Assembly (NCBI RefSeq): GCF_004959855.1
Contig: NZ_SPNT01000003.1
Span: forward strand, 124,001-188,000
Direction of reading: 5' to 3'
Source of the DNA: Nitratireductor sp. XY-223
GTDB taxonomy: Bacteria > Pseudomonadota > Alphaproteobacteria > Rhizobiales > Rhizobiaceae
DNA length: 64,000 nt
Shown here: piece by piece, positions 27,612-37,509 of the stretch
Layout: each line of letters starts with the position of its first letter
How positions within the stretch are numbered: position 1 is the first letter of the stretch
Notes under the pieces: model-generated
The model's input: only the letters and a program-made list of their open reading frames with translations
What the model was told of the DNA's origin: nothing
The model's database searches: none
Position numbers and translations under genes: made by a program

Positions 27612-28691
27612 ATGAACATGCTCCAGACAGCCAAGGAAATCCGGACGGCACAGTCCGTGCCGAGCGCTCTTGAGCGGTTCGGCGACATCGACATGCCCGA
27701 TCTTGAGTACACGCCGGCGGTCGCGCGCGAAACAGAGCATCTTTACGCCCGCGTCAAGGATCATATCCCGGCCATCGAGTGGCCGGTCTTTGCCCCTTAT
27801 GTCCACGCGATCAACCGGCTCAAGAAGGAGCGGGGTGCCGTGATCCTGGCGCACAATTACCAGACGCCCGAGATCTTCCACTGCGTCTCCGATATTGTCG
27901 GCGACAGCCTTCAGCTTGCCCGCGAGGCCGGCACCGTCGATGCCGAGATCATCGTCCAGTGCGGCGTGCATTTCATGGCCGAGACGTCGAAGCTGCTCAA
28001 TCCGGAAAAGACCGTACTGATCCCCGACATGAAGGCCGGTTGCTCGCTGTCGGAATCGATCACCGGCGCGGATGTCCGCCGCCTCAAGGTCGCCAATCCG
28101 GGCGTTCCCGTCGTCACATACGTCAACACCTCTGCGGACGTGAAAGCGGAAACCGATATCTGCTGCACCTCGTCCAATGCGCTGGCCATCGTCGAGAGCC
28201 TCGAGGAGGACACGGTGCTGTGCATTCCGGATGAATATCTGGCCATGAACATCGCCAAGCAGACATCGAAGAAGATCCTGACCTGGAAGGGGCATTGCGA
28301 AGTGCACGAGCGCTTCACCGCCGACGAACTGCTTGCCTACAAGGAGGCCGATCCGAACATCCAGATCATCGGCCACCCGGAATGCCATCCCGATGTGATC
28401 GAGGTCTGTGACTTTTCCGGTTCGACATCCGGCATGATCAACTACGTCAAGGAAGAGCGGCCACAGAAGGTCCTGCTGGTTACCGAATGTTCCATGGCGT
28501 CCAATGTCGAGGCCGAGACCCCGGGGGTCGAGTTCGTCAAACCCTGCAATCTGTGCCCGCACATGAAGCGCATAACCCTGCCGAAGATCCTCGACAGCCT
28601 CGTCTTCATGAAAGAGGAAGTCACCATAGATCCGCGGATCGCCGACCGTGCCCGCCTGGCCGTCGAGCGCATGGTCAATCTGGGAAAATGA
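27612..28691 (+). CDS. nadA: Quinolinate synthase A
   Basis: This 359-residue enzyme condenses iminoaspartate with dihydroxyacetone phosphate to quinolinate using a [4Fe-4S] cluster. Signatures are [47 protein letters not shown] and [12 protein letters not shown], which supply the three cluster cysteines. The start at 27612 has GGAG upstream; a start at 27594 is possible. It opens nadABC, overlaps nadB by four bases, and is preceded by a likely NadQ operator. Confidence 0.96.
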   Translation: MNMLQTAKEIRTAQSVPSALERFGDIDMPDLEYTPAVARETEHLYARVKDHIPAIEWPVFAPYVHAINRLKKERGAVILAHNYQTPEIFHCVSDIVGDSLQLAREAGTVDAEIIVQCGVHFMAETSKLLNPEKTVLIPDMKAGCSLSESITGADVRRLKVANPGVPVVTYVNTSADVKAETDICCTSSNALAIVESLEEDTVLCIPDEYLAMNIAKQTSKKILTWKGHCEVHERFTADELLAYKEADPNIQIIGHPECHPDVIEVCDFSGSTSGMINYVKEERPQKVLLVTECSMASNVEAETPGVEFVKPCNLCPHMKRITLPKILDSLVFMKEEVTIDPRIADRARLAVERMVNLGK

Positions 28692-30289
28692 CGAGCACGA
28701 CCGTCTTTTCGCCGCGCTCCTGGGCCGGTATCGATGACGTTGTCATCGTCGGCGGCGGCCTTGCCGGTCTTTTCTGCGCGCTGAAGCTCGCGCCGCGGCC
28801 GGTCTCGGTTCTGGCCGCCGCGCCGATCGGGCAGGGGGCCTCGTCCGCCTGGGCCCAGGCCGGCATCGCCGCGGCCATCAGCGAGGGCGACACGACCGAG
28901 AAGCACCTTCAGGACACCATTGCCGCCGGCGCCGGTATCGTCGACGGGAAGATTGCCGGCACGATGATTGCCGAGGGGCCGGACCGTATCGACGACCTCT
29001 TGCGCTACGGTGTGCCTTTCGACCGCGACCTTGAGGGCCGTCTTGCCGTCTCGCGCGAGGCGGCGCACCGGGAAAGCCGGGTCGTCGGCGTGCGCGGCGA
29101 CATGGCCGGCAGGGCGATCATGGAGGCGCTGATCGCCGAGGTACGAAAGACGCCCTCCATCAGGCTGCTTGAGGGCTATGTCGTCGAGAAGCTGATGACC
29201 GAAGGCCGCTATGTGACGGGTGTGGTAGCCCGGCCGGAGCGGGGCAAGTCGAAAAACCGCCTGGCGTTTCCGACCCGCGCGGTCGTCCTTTGCTCGGGCG
29301 GTATCGGCCATCTCTATACAGTGACGACCAATCCCGGTCAGTCCAGCGGCGGCGGAACGGGCATGGCGGCGCAGGCCGGTGCCGTCATCGCCGATCCGGA
29401 ATTTGTCCAGTTCCATCCGACGTCGATCAACGTCGGACGCGATCCGGCGCCGCTCGCCACCGAGGCGCTGCGCGGCGACGGCGCGACGCTGATCAACGGA
29501 TCGGGCCATCGCTTCATGGCCGACTTGCACGAGGATGCCGAACTGGCGCCGCGCGATGTGGTCGCACGCGGCATCTTTGCCGAGGTCCAGGCGGGGCGCG
29601 GTGCGTTTCTCGATTGCACAAAGGCCATCGGAACCGCGTTCGCCGACCGTTTCCCGACCGTCTACAACTATTGCCGCGAGGCCGGCATCGACCCGGCGAG
29701 CGAGCCCATACCGGTGGTCCCGGCCGCCCACTACCATATGGGCGGTATCCTGGTCGACGCCGACGGGCGCACCTCGCTCGACGGGTTGTGGGCGGCCGGC
29801 GAGGTGACCTCGACCGGCGCGCACGGCGCCAACCGGCTTGCTTCCAATTCGCTGCTCGAGGCGGTGGTTTTCGCCGGACGCATCGCCGAGGACATCCAGG
29901 GGCTGCTGCCCGCTCCGAAATGCGACAACTGGGCAAGTCCCGCCGATGAATCGGACGATGTCGTCACGGAAAGCGACAGCCCCGAGCTGCAGTGCCTGCG
30001 GCGCACGATGAGTAACTGTGCCGGCGTGATCAGGGATCATGACGGCCTGACGGCCGCCGCGCGCATTATTGCCGATCTGGAGGCCAGGAACCACAAGGCG
30101 CGCTTCGGCAACATGCTGACGGCAGCAAAATTCGTCGTGGCTGGGGCATTGCGGCGCGCGGAAAGCCGCGGCGCGCACTTCCGCTCGGATATGCCGGACG
30201 CCAGCCCGCAGTGGCAAAAACGCACCTACCTGACACTTGCCGACGCCGACGGTGTCATTCGCGACGCAGCCGAAAGGGTCGCGGCATGA
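28688..30289 (+). CDS. nadB: L-aspartate oxidase
   Basis: This 533-residue flavoprotein oxidises aspartate to iminoaspartate for quinolinate synthesis. FAD-binding [17 protein letters not shown] is at residues 18-34, followed by [15 protein letters not shown], the active region [16 protein letters not shown] and [17 protein letters not shown]. The fumarate-reductase C-terminal helical domain is complete (to about 525). ATGA overlaps join it to nadA upstream and nadC downstream, giving tight coupling of the pathway. Confidence 0.96.
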   Translation: MTSTTVFSPRSWAGIDDVVIVGGGLAGLFCALKLAPRPVSVLAAAPIGQGASSAWAQAGIAAAISEGDTTEKHLQDTIAAGAGIVDGKIAGTMIAEGPDRIDDLLRYGVPFDRDLEGRLAVSREAAHRESRVVGVRGDMAGRAIMEALIAEVRKTPSIRLLEGYVVEKLMTEGRYVTGVVARPERGKSKNRLAFPTRAVVLCSGGIGHLYTVTTNPGQSSGGGTGMAAQAGAVIADPEFVQFHPTSINVGRDPAPLATEALRGDGATLINGSGHRFMADLHEDAELAPRDVVARGIFAEVQAGRGAFLDCTKAIGTAFADRFPTVYNYCREAGIDPASEPIPVVPAAHYHMGGILVDADGRTSLDGLWAAGEVTSTGAHGANRLASNSLLEAVVFAGRIAEDIQGLLPAPKCDNWASPADESDDVVTESDSPELQCLRRTMSNCAGVIRDHDGLTAAARIIADLEARNHKARFGNMLTAAKFVVAGALRRAESRGAHFRSDMPDASPQWQKRTYLTLADADGVIRDAAERVAA

Positions 30290-31149
30290 GCGAAGCGTTG
30301 TCGAATTCCCTTTCGCCGCTTCTTGTGGAGGAGAGCGTGCGCGCGGCGCTTGCGGAGGATCTCGGCCGTGCCGGCGACATCACCAGCCAGGCGACGATCG
30401 GCGCCGGTGCGACGGCCCGCGCCGTCATAGCGACAAGGCAGGACGGCGTCCTTGCCGGCTTGCCGCTCGCTGCCTGCGCTTTCCGGACCACCGATCCGGG
30501 CCTCGCCGTTGAACCGGAATGCGCGGACGGCGAGCGGATATCGGCCGGGTCCGTATTGGCGCGGGTCGAGGGCAACGCCCGCAACATCCTGGCGGCCGAG
30601 CGCGTGGCGCTGAATTTCCTGATGCACCTGTCCGGCATCGCGACGCTGACGGCGGTTTATGCCGGCAAGATCGCGCATACGGGCGCGCGCGTCTGCTGCA
30701 CGCGCAAGACGATCCCCGGCCTGCGCGTTCTTGAAAAATACGCCGTGCGCTGCGGCGGCGGCCGCAACCATCGATACGGCCTCGACGATGCGGTGCTGAT
30801 CAAGGACAACCATATCGCCGTCTCCGGCGGCGTGGCCGCGGCAATCGAGGCCGCCCGATCGCACTGTGGCCACATGGTCAAGATCGAGGTCGAGGTGGAC
30901 ACGCTGGATCAGCTCGACGAGGCGCTGACCGCATCGCCGGACGCGGTGCTGCTCGACAACATGTCGCCCGCCGAACTGTCCGAGGCGGTGCGCCGCAATG
31001 CCGGGCGGGCCGTCCTGGAAGCGTCCGGCAATGTCGACCTGTCAACCGTCGCTGCGGTCGCGGAAACCGGCGTCGATTATATCTCGACGTCGAAAATCAC
31101 CATGTCGGCGCCGCCGCTCGACATCGGTCTCGACATCGAGCCGCTCTAG
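30286..31149 (+). CDS. nadC: Nicotinate-nucleotide pyrophosphorylase (quinolinate phosphoribosyltransferase)
   Basis: This 287-residue type II PRTase converts quinolinate and PRPP to nicotinate mononucleotide with CO2 release. Motifs are [63 protein letters not shown] and LLDNMSP with EASGNV near the C-terminus. It begins by ATGA overlap with nadB. Its stop shares the sequence CTAG with the stop of the convergent nadQ gene. Confidence 0.96.
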   Translation: MSEALSNSLSPLLVEESVRAALAEDLGRAGDITSQATIGAGATARAVIATRQDGVLAGLPLAACAFRTTDPGLAVEPECADGERISAGSVLARVEGNARNILAAERVALNFLMHLSGIATLTAVYAGKIAHTGARVCCTRKTIPGLRVLEKYAVRCGGGRNHRYGLDDAVLIKDNHIAVSGGVAAAIEAARSHCGHMVKIEVEVDTLDQLDEALTASPDAVLLDNMSPAELSEAVRRNAGRAVLEASGNVDLSTVAAVAETGVDYISTSKITMSAPPLDIGLDIEPL

Positions 31150-32126
31150 CGCCCGCCGACCTTGATGCCCGGCGCCGGCCGTTCCTCGAGGATTTCCCTG
31201 CGGAACCGATAGAGCGCCGCCGGGCGCCCGCCCGTCGCGGTGCTGGTCGCGCCGGTCGTCTCGACAAGCTTTGCGCCTTCCACCAGGCGCCGGAAGTTCT
31301 GCTTGTGAAGGTGCCGGCCGGAAATCGCCTCGACGGTCGACTGCAGCGTGGTGAGTGTGAATTCCGTCGGCATCAGCTCGAAAATGACGGGCCGGTACTT
31401 CAGTTTGCCCCGCAGCCGCGCCATGGCCGTTGCAAGAATGCGCCGGTGATCGAGCCGCATCTGGCGCCCGAGCGGCGCCGGCGAACGCGTGTCCGCGATC
31501 CTGCCGTCCGCCACGGCCTCCTCCACGAGGCCCGCCTCGTACAGCAACTCGTAGCGCTCCAGAACCCGTTCCTCGTCCCACGGGAAATCGTCGTCGCCGA
31601 AGGCGAGCCGCAGGCGCGAGCGCCGGTTGGGAAGCCGCCCGGCGCTTTCGTGCCGCGGGCGGTCGGCCCACGCGCGGAGCGCCGGCAGGATGGTTGCGTC
31701 GAGTATGCCGGGGCGCCCGGCGCGCCAGTCTTCCCAGGGAAGGTAGCCGTACCAGTTGCGCCACTGCGCTCCGCCGCGCTCAAGCGCGCCCGTCTGCTCG
31801 CCGTCGTTGCGGGTGAGCGCCAGATAGCCGACGGAGACGATGTGAAGGTCGACATCATCCGGCTGCTTGTGCCGGCCGCGATCGCCGAATGTATAGAGCT
31901 GCTCGACATATCCGAGATGCAGGGCCGTTTGCTTTTCGACAGAGGCGCGCAGGCCGGTCTCGAAAGTCCGGTGGAGAAGCGGGTCGAAGGAGCCGAGCGG
32001 CAGTCCGTCGGGCACATTCCTGCCATCCGCATCCTGTGTGACGACGAGAATCTGGGGGTCATTGCCCTCCACAGCGACGATGGCCGCGTTGAGGCCGATT
32101 TCAACCGCTGTGGAGTCAGTTGCCAT
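31146..32126 (-). CDS. nadQ: NadQ, NUDIX-domain NAD biosynthesis regulator (COG4111)
   Basis: This 326-residue protein has an N-terminal NUDIX-like domain (about 8-175) and a C-terminal winged-helix segment (about 225-310; [23 protein letters not shown]). The NUDIX box is degenerate: the usual REXXEE stretch reads RASVEKQT, so it should sense rather than hydrolyse a nucleotide. COG4111 proteins repress NAD synthesis genes in alphaproteobacteria. It faces nadC tail to tail and is the last gene of the ygfZ-HD-phosphatase-nadQ operon; its start overlaps the phosphatase gene by 11 bases. The matching operator is expected at 27565-27585. Confidence 0.9.
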   Translation of the reverse strand: MATDSTAVEIGLNAAIVAVEGNDPQILVVTQDADGRNVPDGLPLGSFDPLLHRTFETGLRASVEKQTALHLGYVEQLYTFGDRGRHKQPDDVDLHIVSVGYLALTRNDGEQTGALERGGAQWRNWYGYLPWEDWRAGRPGILDATILPALRAWADRPRHESAGRLPNRRSRLRLAFGDDDFPWDEERVLERYELLYEAGLVEEAVADGRIADTRSPAPLGRQMRLDHRRILATAMARLRGKLKYRPVIFELMPTEFTLTTLQSTVEAISGRHLHKQNFRRLVEGAKLVETTGATSTATGGRPAALYRFRREILEERPAPGIKVGGR

Positions 32127-32646
32127 CGGTTCTGATCTCCAGCGGCAGGATGAAGGGCTGCCCCTCGGCAGCCTCCGCGCCGCGTCCGATCCCGGCGATC
32201 GCCTCCACCATCCGGCCCTCGCGCGCAAGCGCGCTGTCGGCCAGCATGATCATGCGCGAATTCGGCGTCGCTGACGGCGACCGTCGCCTGAGTTCCAGCG
32301 CAAGATCCGTTTCATCGAGGTCCGGATTGAGCGCCAGGGCGACGATGTAGGCCGCGGCGGTGGACCGCGAGATCCCCATCCAGCAATGGATAAGAAGCGG
32401 CGCCGAGCGGTTCCATTTTTGCGCGAACGTGATCAGGCCCGAAATGTGGTGATCGTCCGGCGGACGCAATCCGTCGATCCGGGCGCTGATGTCATTCATG
32501 TCCAGGTGAAGATGGCGGTCCGGCAGTATGCCGGGCGGCCGCCGCACGTCCTGCTCCTTCGACAAAAGGGTGACCATTTCCCGCGCCGCGTGCACCCGGG
32601 CCGTGGGGGAAAGTTTCGAGAGGGAGCAGACGACGATATGCGGCAT
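32116..32646 (-). CDS. Tyrosine phosphatase-like protein (COG5350)
   Basis: This 176-residue protein of the dual-specificity phosphatase fold has the P-loop HCWMGISRS (Cys88, Arg94) and an upstream DMNDIS segment placed like the WPD loop. COG5350 proteins are predicted protein tyrosine phosphatases of alphaproteobacteria; the substrate is unknown. It is nine bases downstream of the HD gene and overlaps nadQ, so it is part of a four-gene operon with the NAD regulator. Confidence 0.88.
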   Translation of the reverse strand: MPHIVVCSLSKLSPTARVHAAREMVTLLSKEQDVRRPPGILPDRHLHLDMNDISARIDGLRPPDDHHISGLITFAQKWNRSAPLLIHCWMGISRSTAAAYIVALALNPDLDETDLALELRRRSPSATPNSRMIMLADSALAREGRMVEAIAGIGRGAEAAEGQPFILPLEIRTDGN

Positions 32647-32655
32647 GGCTGACCC

Positions 32656-33279
32656 TTATGCGCGTTTCCTGGCGTGCCCGCGAAGCGTTTCGATTTCGTC
32701 GTAGCGCCGGACGAAATCCCCTTGCACCTCCGTGGCCGGCAGCGGATCGAGCGAGACCATATCACGGCTTATTCCGCGCGGTCGCCCGAAAAGTTTCGCG
32801 GCCTCCTTTTCCGAAAAGCCGGCCAGCTCGGTCGCTTCGAAAAAGGCCGAGATGCGGTCGGCGCGCTTGATCAGCGCCTTCAGTGCCTTTGGCGTCACGG
32901 GCGGCAGGCCGAAGCGAAGATGCACCGCTTCCTCCAGCCGCCTTTCGACCTTCTTGTAGTCGCCGCCCATGATCGCCTTAAAAGGCGAGATCATGTCGCC
33001 GATGACATATTCCGGCGCATCGTGCAGCAGCGCCACGAGGCACTCGTCAGGGCTGGCGGACGGCCGCAAGCGCAGGAAAATCTGTTCGACAACCAGCGAA
33101 TGCTGGGCAACGGAGAAGGCGTGATCGCCGATCGTTTGGCCGTTCCAGCGGGCAACACGGGCAAGACCGTGGGCGATGTCGGTGATTTCGACATCCAGCG
33201 GCGAGGGATCGACAAGGTCCAGCCGGCGACCGGACAGCATCCTTTGCCAGGCGCGTGGTGGCGGATTGGCTGGTGGCAT
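32656..33279 (-). CDS. HD domain phosphohydrolase (YfbR-like)
   Basis: This 207-residue HD protein has metal ligands in GDHAFSVAQHS (His53), LLHDAPEYVIGD (His86, Asp87) and a later RADRIS aspartate. This order fits the YfbR 5'-deoxynucleotidase group, which removes phosphate from deoxynucleoside monophosphates. The start at 33279 lies one base after the ygfZ stop. An alternative is a different nucleotide pyrophosphohydrolase of the same fold. Confidence 0.85.
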   Translation of the reverse strand: MPPANPPPRAWQRMLSGRRLDLVDPSPLDVEITDIAHGLARVARWNGQTIGDHAFSVAQHSLVVEQIFLRLRPSASPDECLVALLHDAPEYVIGDMISPFKAIMGGDYKKVERRLEEAVHLRFGLPPVTPKALKALIKRADRISAFFEATELAGFSEKEAAKLFGRPRGISRDMVSLDPLPATEVQGDFVRRYDEIETLRGHARKRA

Positions 33280-33280
33280 C

Positions 33281-34129
33281 TCAGGCCTCGCCCGCAATTT
33301 CGTCCGCTGCCAGGGAAAGGCCGCTCCACGCCGGCAGGCTGGCGACCACCGGGACGTTGCCGGCAAGCACCGGCGTGCCGCTTTTCATGGCTGCAGCCAC
33401 CTTGTCGACCCGCACGAGCGCCAGGCCGCGGTCGCCGGCTGCGGTGCCGAGCGTGCCGACCGGACGGCCATCCGCGGTAAGCGGTGTGCCGGTATCGGGC
33501 AGGGGGGCTTGCGCCGCGACGATTGCGATGCGGCGCCTGGCGGTGGAGCGGTGCTGCATGCGCGAGACGACCTCCTGGCCGACAAAGCAGCCCTTCTTGA
33601 AGGAAATGCCGCCATTGAGATCGAGCAGAATGTCGTGCGGGAAGGCGTCCGACAGGGCGTAATCGGGGCCCGCCTCGGCGACGCCGTTTTCCACGCGAAG
33701 ACGGTCGTAATCGGCGCGCGGCGCGGTCTGTGCCGGTGCGGCACCATAAAAACGGAAGACGTCCGCATCGCCCTTGAAGCGGTCGTCCCGAAGCCAGCCT
33801 CCCCGAGGTTCTCCGCCCCAGGCCGCATGGACCGGCTTGTCCTCCACCGGCGCGATCTCTGCCTTGGCGCGCAGCCGGTACAGCGTCATGCGCTGCTGGA
33901 ACCCGGCAACCTGGTCCTGCGTGAGGTCGAACAGGAAGCGGTCCGATCCATCGCGCGATACCAGGAACTCGAACAGGATCTTGCCCTGTGGTGTCAGCAA
34001 TGCGCCGGGTCGGGCAACACCGTCCGGCAGGTTTTCGACATCGCAGGAAATGACGTCTTGCAGCAACATCTGCGCGTCGTCGCCGGAGACACCGACAAGC
34101 GTGCGGTCGGTTAGTGCAACACAGTGCAT
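33281..34129 (-). CDS. ygfZ: Folate-binding protein YgfZ (CAF17 family)
   Basis: This 282-residue GcvT-like protein carries the family hallmark KGCFVGQEVVSR (Cys181) and an N-terminal RTLVGVSGDDAQMLLQDVIS. YgfZ uses tetrahydrofolate to support assembly or repair of certain [4Fe-4S] enzymes. It is the first gene of the minus-strand operon that ends with nadQ. NadA, encoded nearby, is itself a [4Fe-4S] enzyme, so the neighbourhood is biologically sensible. Confidence 0.93.
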   Translation of the reverse strand: MHCVALTDRTLVGVSGDDAQMLLQDVISCDVENLPDGVARPGALLTPQGKILFEFLVSRDGSDRFLFDLTQDQVAGFQQRMTLYRLRAKAEIAPVEDKPVHAAWGGEPRGGWLRDDRFKGDADVFRFYGAAPAQTAPRADYDRLRVENGVAEAGPDYALSDAFPHDILLDLNGGISFKKGCFVGQEVVSRMQHRSTARRRIAIVAAQAPLPDTGTPLTADGRPVGTLGTAAGDRGLALVRVDKVAAAMKSGTPVLAGNVPVVASLPAWSGLSLAADEIAGEA

Positions 34130-34211
34130 GACGCCCCTAGTCTAGTTTGCGTTTGTTCAGCAAAACCGTAGGTAGTCCGGCAAACGATGTTGGGCAAGAG
34201 GTCTCTTTTGC

Positions 34212-34976
34212 CTAGTCCCCTGCGACGAAGAATTTCCAGTCGCCTTCCGGTCCGATTCCGGTGCGATAGAAGATATAGGCGCCGAAACCCCTCATGTCCT
34301 CGTAGTCGCCGGCCGTGATGATGCGGTAAAGCTCGACTTTCTGGCGGTCGTCCAGCCGCTCGAGCGGCAGGGCGTAGAAATAGGGCCACAGATAAAGCTC
34401 CTCCGGCTCGCCCGGATCGAGATGCACATAGCCGGCACTGAAGATGTCGAGCAGGATGGCCAGCAATTCCTGACCCTCTCCGTCGCCGGAGGTCTCCTTG
34501 AGGAATTCGATCGGATCGCCCTCATAGCCGGCGATCGACAGCTGGGTCTGCGATACGCCGGTTCCGAGCAGCGGTCTCAGCCCCTCGATATTGCCTTTTG
34601 ACGCTGCTTCGATAATCAGCTCGCGCATGCGCCGCACAGGCGCCGGAAGCATGTCGGTATCGTAGATGACGGCGACGTCCTCTCCGGGCCCCGGAGCTGC
34701 CTCGTCTATCGTTACGTCGGTTTCGAATTTATCGCCGGGCTCTGATTCAGTATCGATCGGGATCCCGGGCTGCTCGTCATCGGGAGACGCTTCGTCTTCC
34801 GCTTCCGTTTCGCCGACAACCCTCAGCGCCAGCTTGTCTGTGTCTGATTCAACGCGGTCATATTGAAGGAGGCTTGGCTTTGCCGCCGCATGGGCGGGCC
34901 CGTCCGGAAGCGGGCTCAACAGCAGCAAAGCCGTGATCCCACCGACAACGCATCCGGCTCCCCGCGTTTTCGGCAT
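34212..34976 (-). CDS. Secreted acidic protein of unknown function
   Basis: This 254-residue protein has an N-terminal signal segment (about 10-32, GGITALLLLSPLPDGPAHA). A low-complexity acidic linker follows (about 45-105, rich in Glu, Asp and Pro), then a folded C-terminal part with many aromatic residues (YLWPYFYALPLERL, GAYIFYRTGIGPEGDWKFF). I do not recognise a domain. It seems to be a conserved Hyphomicrobiales protein, predicted periplasmic. No neighbour suggests a role. Confidence 0.75.
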   Translation of the reverse strand: MPKTRGAGCVVGGITALLLLSPLPDGPAHAAAKPSLLQYDRVESDTDKLALRVVGETEAEDEASPDDEQPGIPIDTESEPGDKFETDVTIDEAAPGPGEDVAVIYDTDMLPAPVRRMRELIIEAASKGNIEGLRPLLGTGVSQTQLSIAGYEGDPIEFLKETSGDGEGQELLAILLDIFSAGYVHLDPGEPEELYLWPYFYALPLERLDDRQKVELYRIITAGDYEDMRGFGAYIFYRTGIGPEGDWKFFVAGD

Positions 34977-35015
34977 CCCTGCAGCCGCTCCCAGTGCACC
35001 GCCGGCAGGCCTGAA

Positions 35016-35276
35016 TTACTGGATCAGACGCTCCGGCGAAAATTCTCCCGTCAGCATGCGCCGCTTCAAATCCTCGAGCATCGCCTCGGTGGCGTCCTCG
35101 CCGAACAGCTTGACCGTCTCGCGCATGACCGTCACAAAAGCCGCGTCCGCGATGATTTCCGGTTCGATGCCGTCGGCAACGCCCTCCGCCCAGGCCTCGT
35201 TCTGATGTTCAAGGGCGGCTTGCATTTTCTCGTAGACGATCATTTCGTCTATTTCGGACAAACTCGTTTCTGTCAT
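35016..35276 (-). CDS. Small acidic protein of unknown function
   Basis: This 86-residue soluble, mainly helical protein is rich in Glu and Met (EIDEMIVYEKMQAALEHQ), without signal peptide or known motif. The start at 35276 (MTETSLSE) is chosen because AGGTGG lies just upstream; the frame could extend to 35303. It is co-directional with the secreted protein downstream (39-bp gap), so they may share a transcript. Confidence 0.65.
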   Translation of the reverse strand: MTETSLSEIDEMIVYEKMQAALEHQNEAWAEGVADGIEPEIIADAAFVTVMRETVKLFGEDATEAMLEDLKRRMLTGEFSPERLIQ

Positions 35277-35375
35277 ATCACCACCTGGAGATTTAATCTC
35301 CACAACTTCCCGATCTTAAAGTAACACGCAAATCACAGCAGAAACGGCGCAGTCAAAGATCAGGTTAACAAATTA

Positions 35376-35756
35376 CTAATTCCCGTAGCGTGCAATGATC
35401 TCCGATGCAAGCTCAAGCCCTTGCTTGCGGTAAAGTTCCTCGGCTTCTACCGCGACGCTGTTGCATTTTCGGTGCACCGACGCGAACGACCGGTAGCCCT
35501 TGTTGAATGCCGCCACGAACCGCGCCCGCCGGTCCGGATCAGTCGCCTCGATATCGATCAGGCTCTGCATCTTGGCGCGCCAGCCCTCGTCGGAGCCAAG
35601 GCATAGTTTGCGCAGGTAATGCACCGAACCGACGATTTCGGAAAGCCGGATCAGCCGCTCCTCATAGGGCGGTTCGACCGTCTGCGCGGCAACCGGGCCG
35701 ACGGCAAGAAACAGTGTAAGGGCTGCTGGCGCAGCCGCATTGCAAAGACGTTTCAT
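35376..35756 (-). CDS. TIGR02301 family secreted protein
   Basis: This 126-residue protein has a signal peptide (PAALTLFLAVGPVAAQ, ending near residue 25). The mature part PYEERLIRLSEIVGSVHYLR, a Cys at 52, and RARFVAAFNKGYRSFA match the TIGR02301 family restricted to Hyphomicrobiales. Function is unknown; two conserved cysteines (LRKLCLG and HRKCNS) probably form a disulfide in the periplasm. Confidence 0.85.
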   Translation of the reverse strand: MKRLCNAAAPAALTLFLAVGPVAAQTVEPPYEERLIRLSEIVGSVHYLRKLCLGSDEGWRAKMQSLIDIEATDPDRRARFVAAFNKGYRSFASVHRKCNSVAVEAEELYRKQGLELASEIIARYGN

Positions 35757-35856
35757 GGCGCAGATTTAGCACGGAAGGGAAATTCCGCGAAAGCGGCATT
35801 GTGCAATGAACCTTAACGATTGCCGTATGTTCGATTCCGCCGGCCGGCGGCAATGC

Positions 35857-36855
35857 CTATTCGCTGGCCGCCTTTTCGATTTCGGTGTCCGGCATGAAGG
35901 CGTGGGCGACGAATGCGAATGTCACATCGTAGGGCACATCTTTCCCGTCGCGTTGCACGGTGATATTGCCGACTTCGCGCCCGGCGGCGATATTGGACGT
36001 GTCGAGCGCCGAGGACTGTCCTTCCTGCCAGGCGATGGTAAGGCCGCGCCGTTTCAGCGGTCCTTCTTCACGCACCTTCAGCATGGTCACGGCGATCGGT
36101 TCGCCGCCGTCGCGGACGACGACGACCCGTGCCATTGCGGGAATATCCTTCGGCAACTCGCCCCGGTAGAGGAACGGCCGGTTCAGCGTGTCGTAGCCTG
36201 CGTAGGGGTTTCTCCCATAATCGCGCATGCGGGGATTGTTGGGCACGAGCACCTTGCCGCCCGGGTGGCGGGCCTTGAAATTCTGCCACGATTCAAGCCG
36301 TGAAGGTACGAGTTTCAGTTTCGTGCCGGTCAGTTCCCCAGCGATCGCCTCGCCGGTAAATTGCTGCCACCAGCTTTCGGTGCGCCGGTCATACATGACG
36401 AGATCGGAATTGCGCAGTTTGCCCGTGGTGCCGAACGTATCCGGCGCACCGTTGACCCGGCGGTCGAAGACCAGCGCGGCATTGCACAGCGGGCAATAGG
36501 TCACCGTCACGGGAACGCCGCCGACGGTGTCGTTGACGATCTCGTGCCACATGAGGATGCGCAGCGGATAGGCACGCGCATCGCCGTTGATCTCCAGTCC
36601 CATGACGGGTTCGCGATCAACCAGGTCCTCAATCTCGGAGACAGGGACGAAGCTCGGGCTGTCGATTGACGGAATGCCGTCCTTGGGCGGACCGCCCGAC
36701 ATGATTTCGGCGTAGTCGATCGTGTGCTTTGAAAAATCCGTCGACCAGCCCTCCCGGCTCCACGCGTCCGGGTTCGACTTGGCTGCGCCGGCCGTCAGCA
36801 GTAAAAAGGTCAGAAACGTTGCACCGAACCGGATGATTGGTTGCGCGGCGGCCAT
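35857..36855 (-). CDS. DUF3179 domain-containing exported protein
   Basis: This 332-residue protein has an N-terminal signal (FGATFLTFLLLTAGAA) and the DUF3179 core, including YPLRILMWHEIVNDTVGG, VTYCPLCNAALVFDR with paired cysteines, and LVPSRLESWQNFKARHP. Family function is unknown; the CPLC pair suggests metal or redox chemistry outside the cytoplasm. GGAGG lies seven bases before the ATG at 36855, which sets the start against the longer frame from 36918. Confidence 0.88.
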   Translation of the reverse strand: MAAAQPIIRFGATFLTFLLLTAGAAKSNPDAWSREGWSTDFSKHTIDYAEIMSGGPPKDGIPSIDSPSFVPVSEIEDLVDREPVMGLEINGDARAYPLRILMWHEIVNDTVGGVPVTVTYCPLCNAALVFDRRVNGAPDTFGTTGKLRNSDLVMYDRRTESWWQQFTGEAIAGELTGTKLKLVPSRLESWQNFKARHPGGKVLVPNNPRMRDYGRNPYAGYDTLNRPFLYRGELPKDIPAMARVVVVRDGGEPIAVTMLKVREEGPLKRRGLTIAWQEGQSSALDTSNIAAGREVGNITVQRDGKDVPYDVTFAFVAHAFMPDTEIEKAASE

Positions 36856-36952
36856 GGCTCGTCCTCCGGATTGTTCCCGGGGCAATCTAGCAAGGCCATC
36901 GAGCGTGCAGCCACTCAACGGTCCTCACAATTTCTTGATGCCGGTGGCCCGA

Positions 36953-37402
36953 TCAGGCTTCCATCGAGAGCACGCGCGGCTCGGCCTCCAGGCCGTGCAG
37001 GTCGATATATTCGATGCATTCCACGACGCTCGGCGGCGTCGGAAGGGTCCGGATTTCGTCAATGGTGAACCAGCCGGCAGCGACTGCATCGTCGGCGGCG
37101 ACCGCCTGTTGGCCATCCTCGGCCTCGACGAGGTGGACCGCGAGCACGTAGTGGCTTTCCAGCAGACCGTCGGCGTCGTGGGCAATCAGATCGTATAACC
37201 GGAAAAACCGGGCATTGTGGCCCCTTATTCCGGTTTCCTCCTCGAGTTCGCGTATCGCCGCTTCCTCTAGCTGTTCACCGGGCTCCACCTTGCCGCCCGG
37301 AAAGGCGTAGAGGCCCTGCGACTGGCCTTGGCCGCGCTGCACCAGCAGAAAGCGGTCATCGCGCCGCAAAATCGCGGACACAGCGATCCGGGGATAAGCC
37401 AT
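36953..37402 (-). CDS. NUDIX hydrolase
   Basis: This 149-residue protein has a complete NUDIX box, GGKVEPGEQLEEAAIRELEE followed by TGI, so it should be catalytically active on a nucleoside diphosphate derivative. The DRFLLVQRGQGQSQGLYAFPGG context resembles general ADP-ribose/NADH-type or MutT-like housekeeping members; the substrate is unassigned. It is divergent from the DUF2799 lipoprotein gene. Confidence 0.9.
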   Translation of the reverse strand: MAYPRIAVSAILRRDDRFLLVQRGQGQSQGLYAFPGGKVEPGEQLEEAAIRELEEETGIRGHNARFFRLYDLIAHDADGLLESHYVLAVHLVEAEDGQQAVAADDAVAAGWFTIDEIRTLPTPPSVVECIEYIDLHGLEAEPRVLSMEA

Positions 37403-37509
37403 ATTCGAAACTTCCTTGCCGCGTCCTGCTTGCTATGGTGTCTAACGGTCATTCGCCGTGATTCATCCTATTGAAGTTTCGGTACGGAAAACAGTCAGAG
37501 AGTGCCGCA

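Noticed and set aside
28442-30217. 591-codon minus-strand frame opposite nadB
   Set aside because: Antisense shadow of nadB, which has canonical FAD and active-site motifs in the plus frame.
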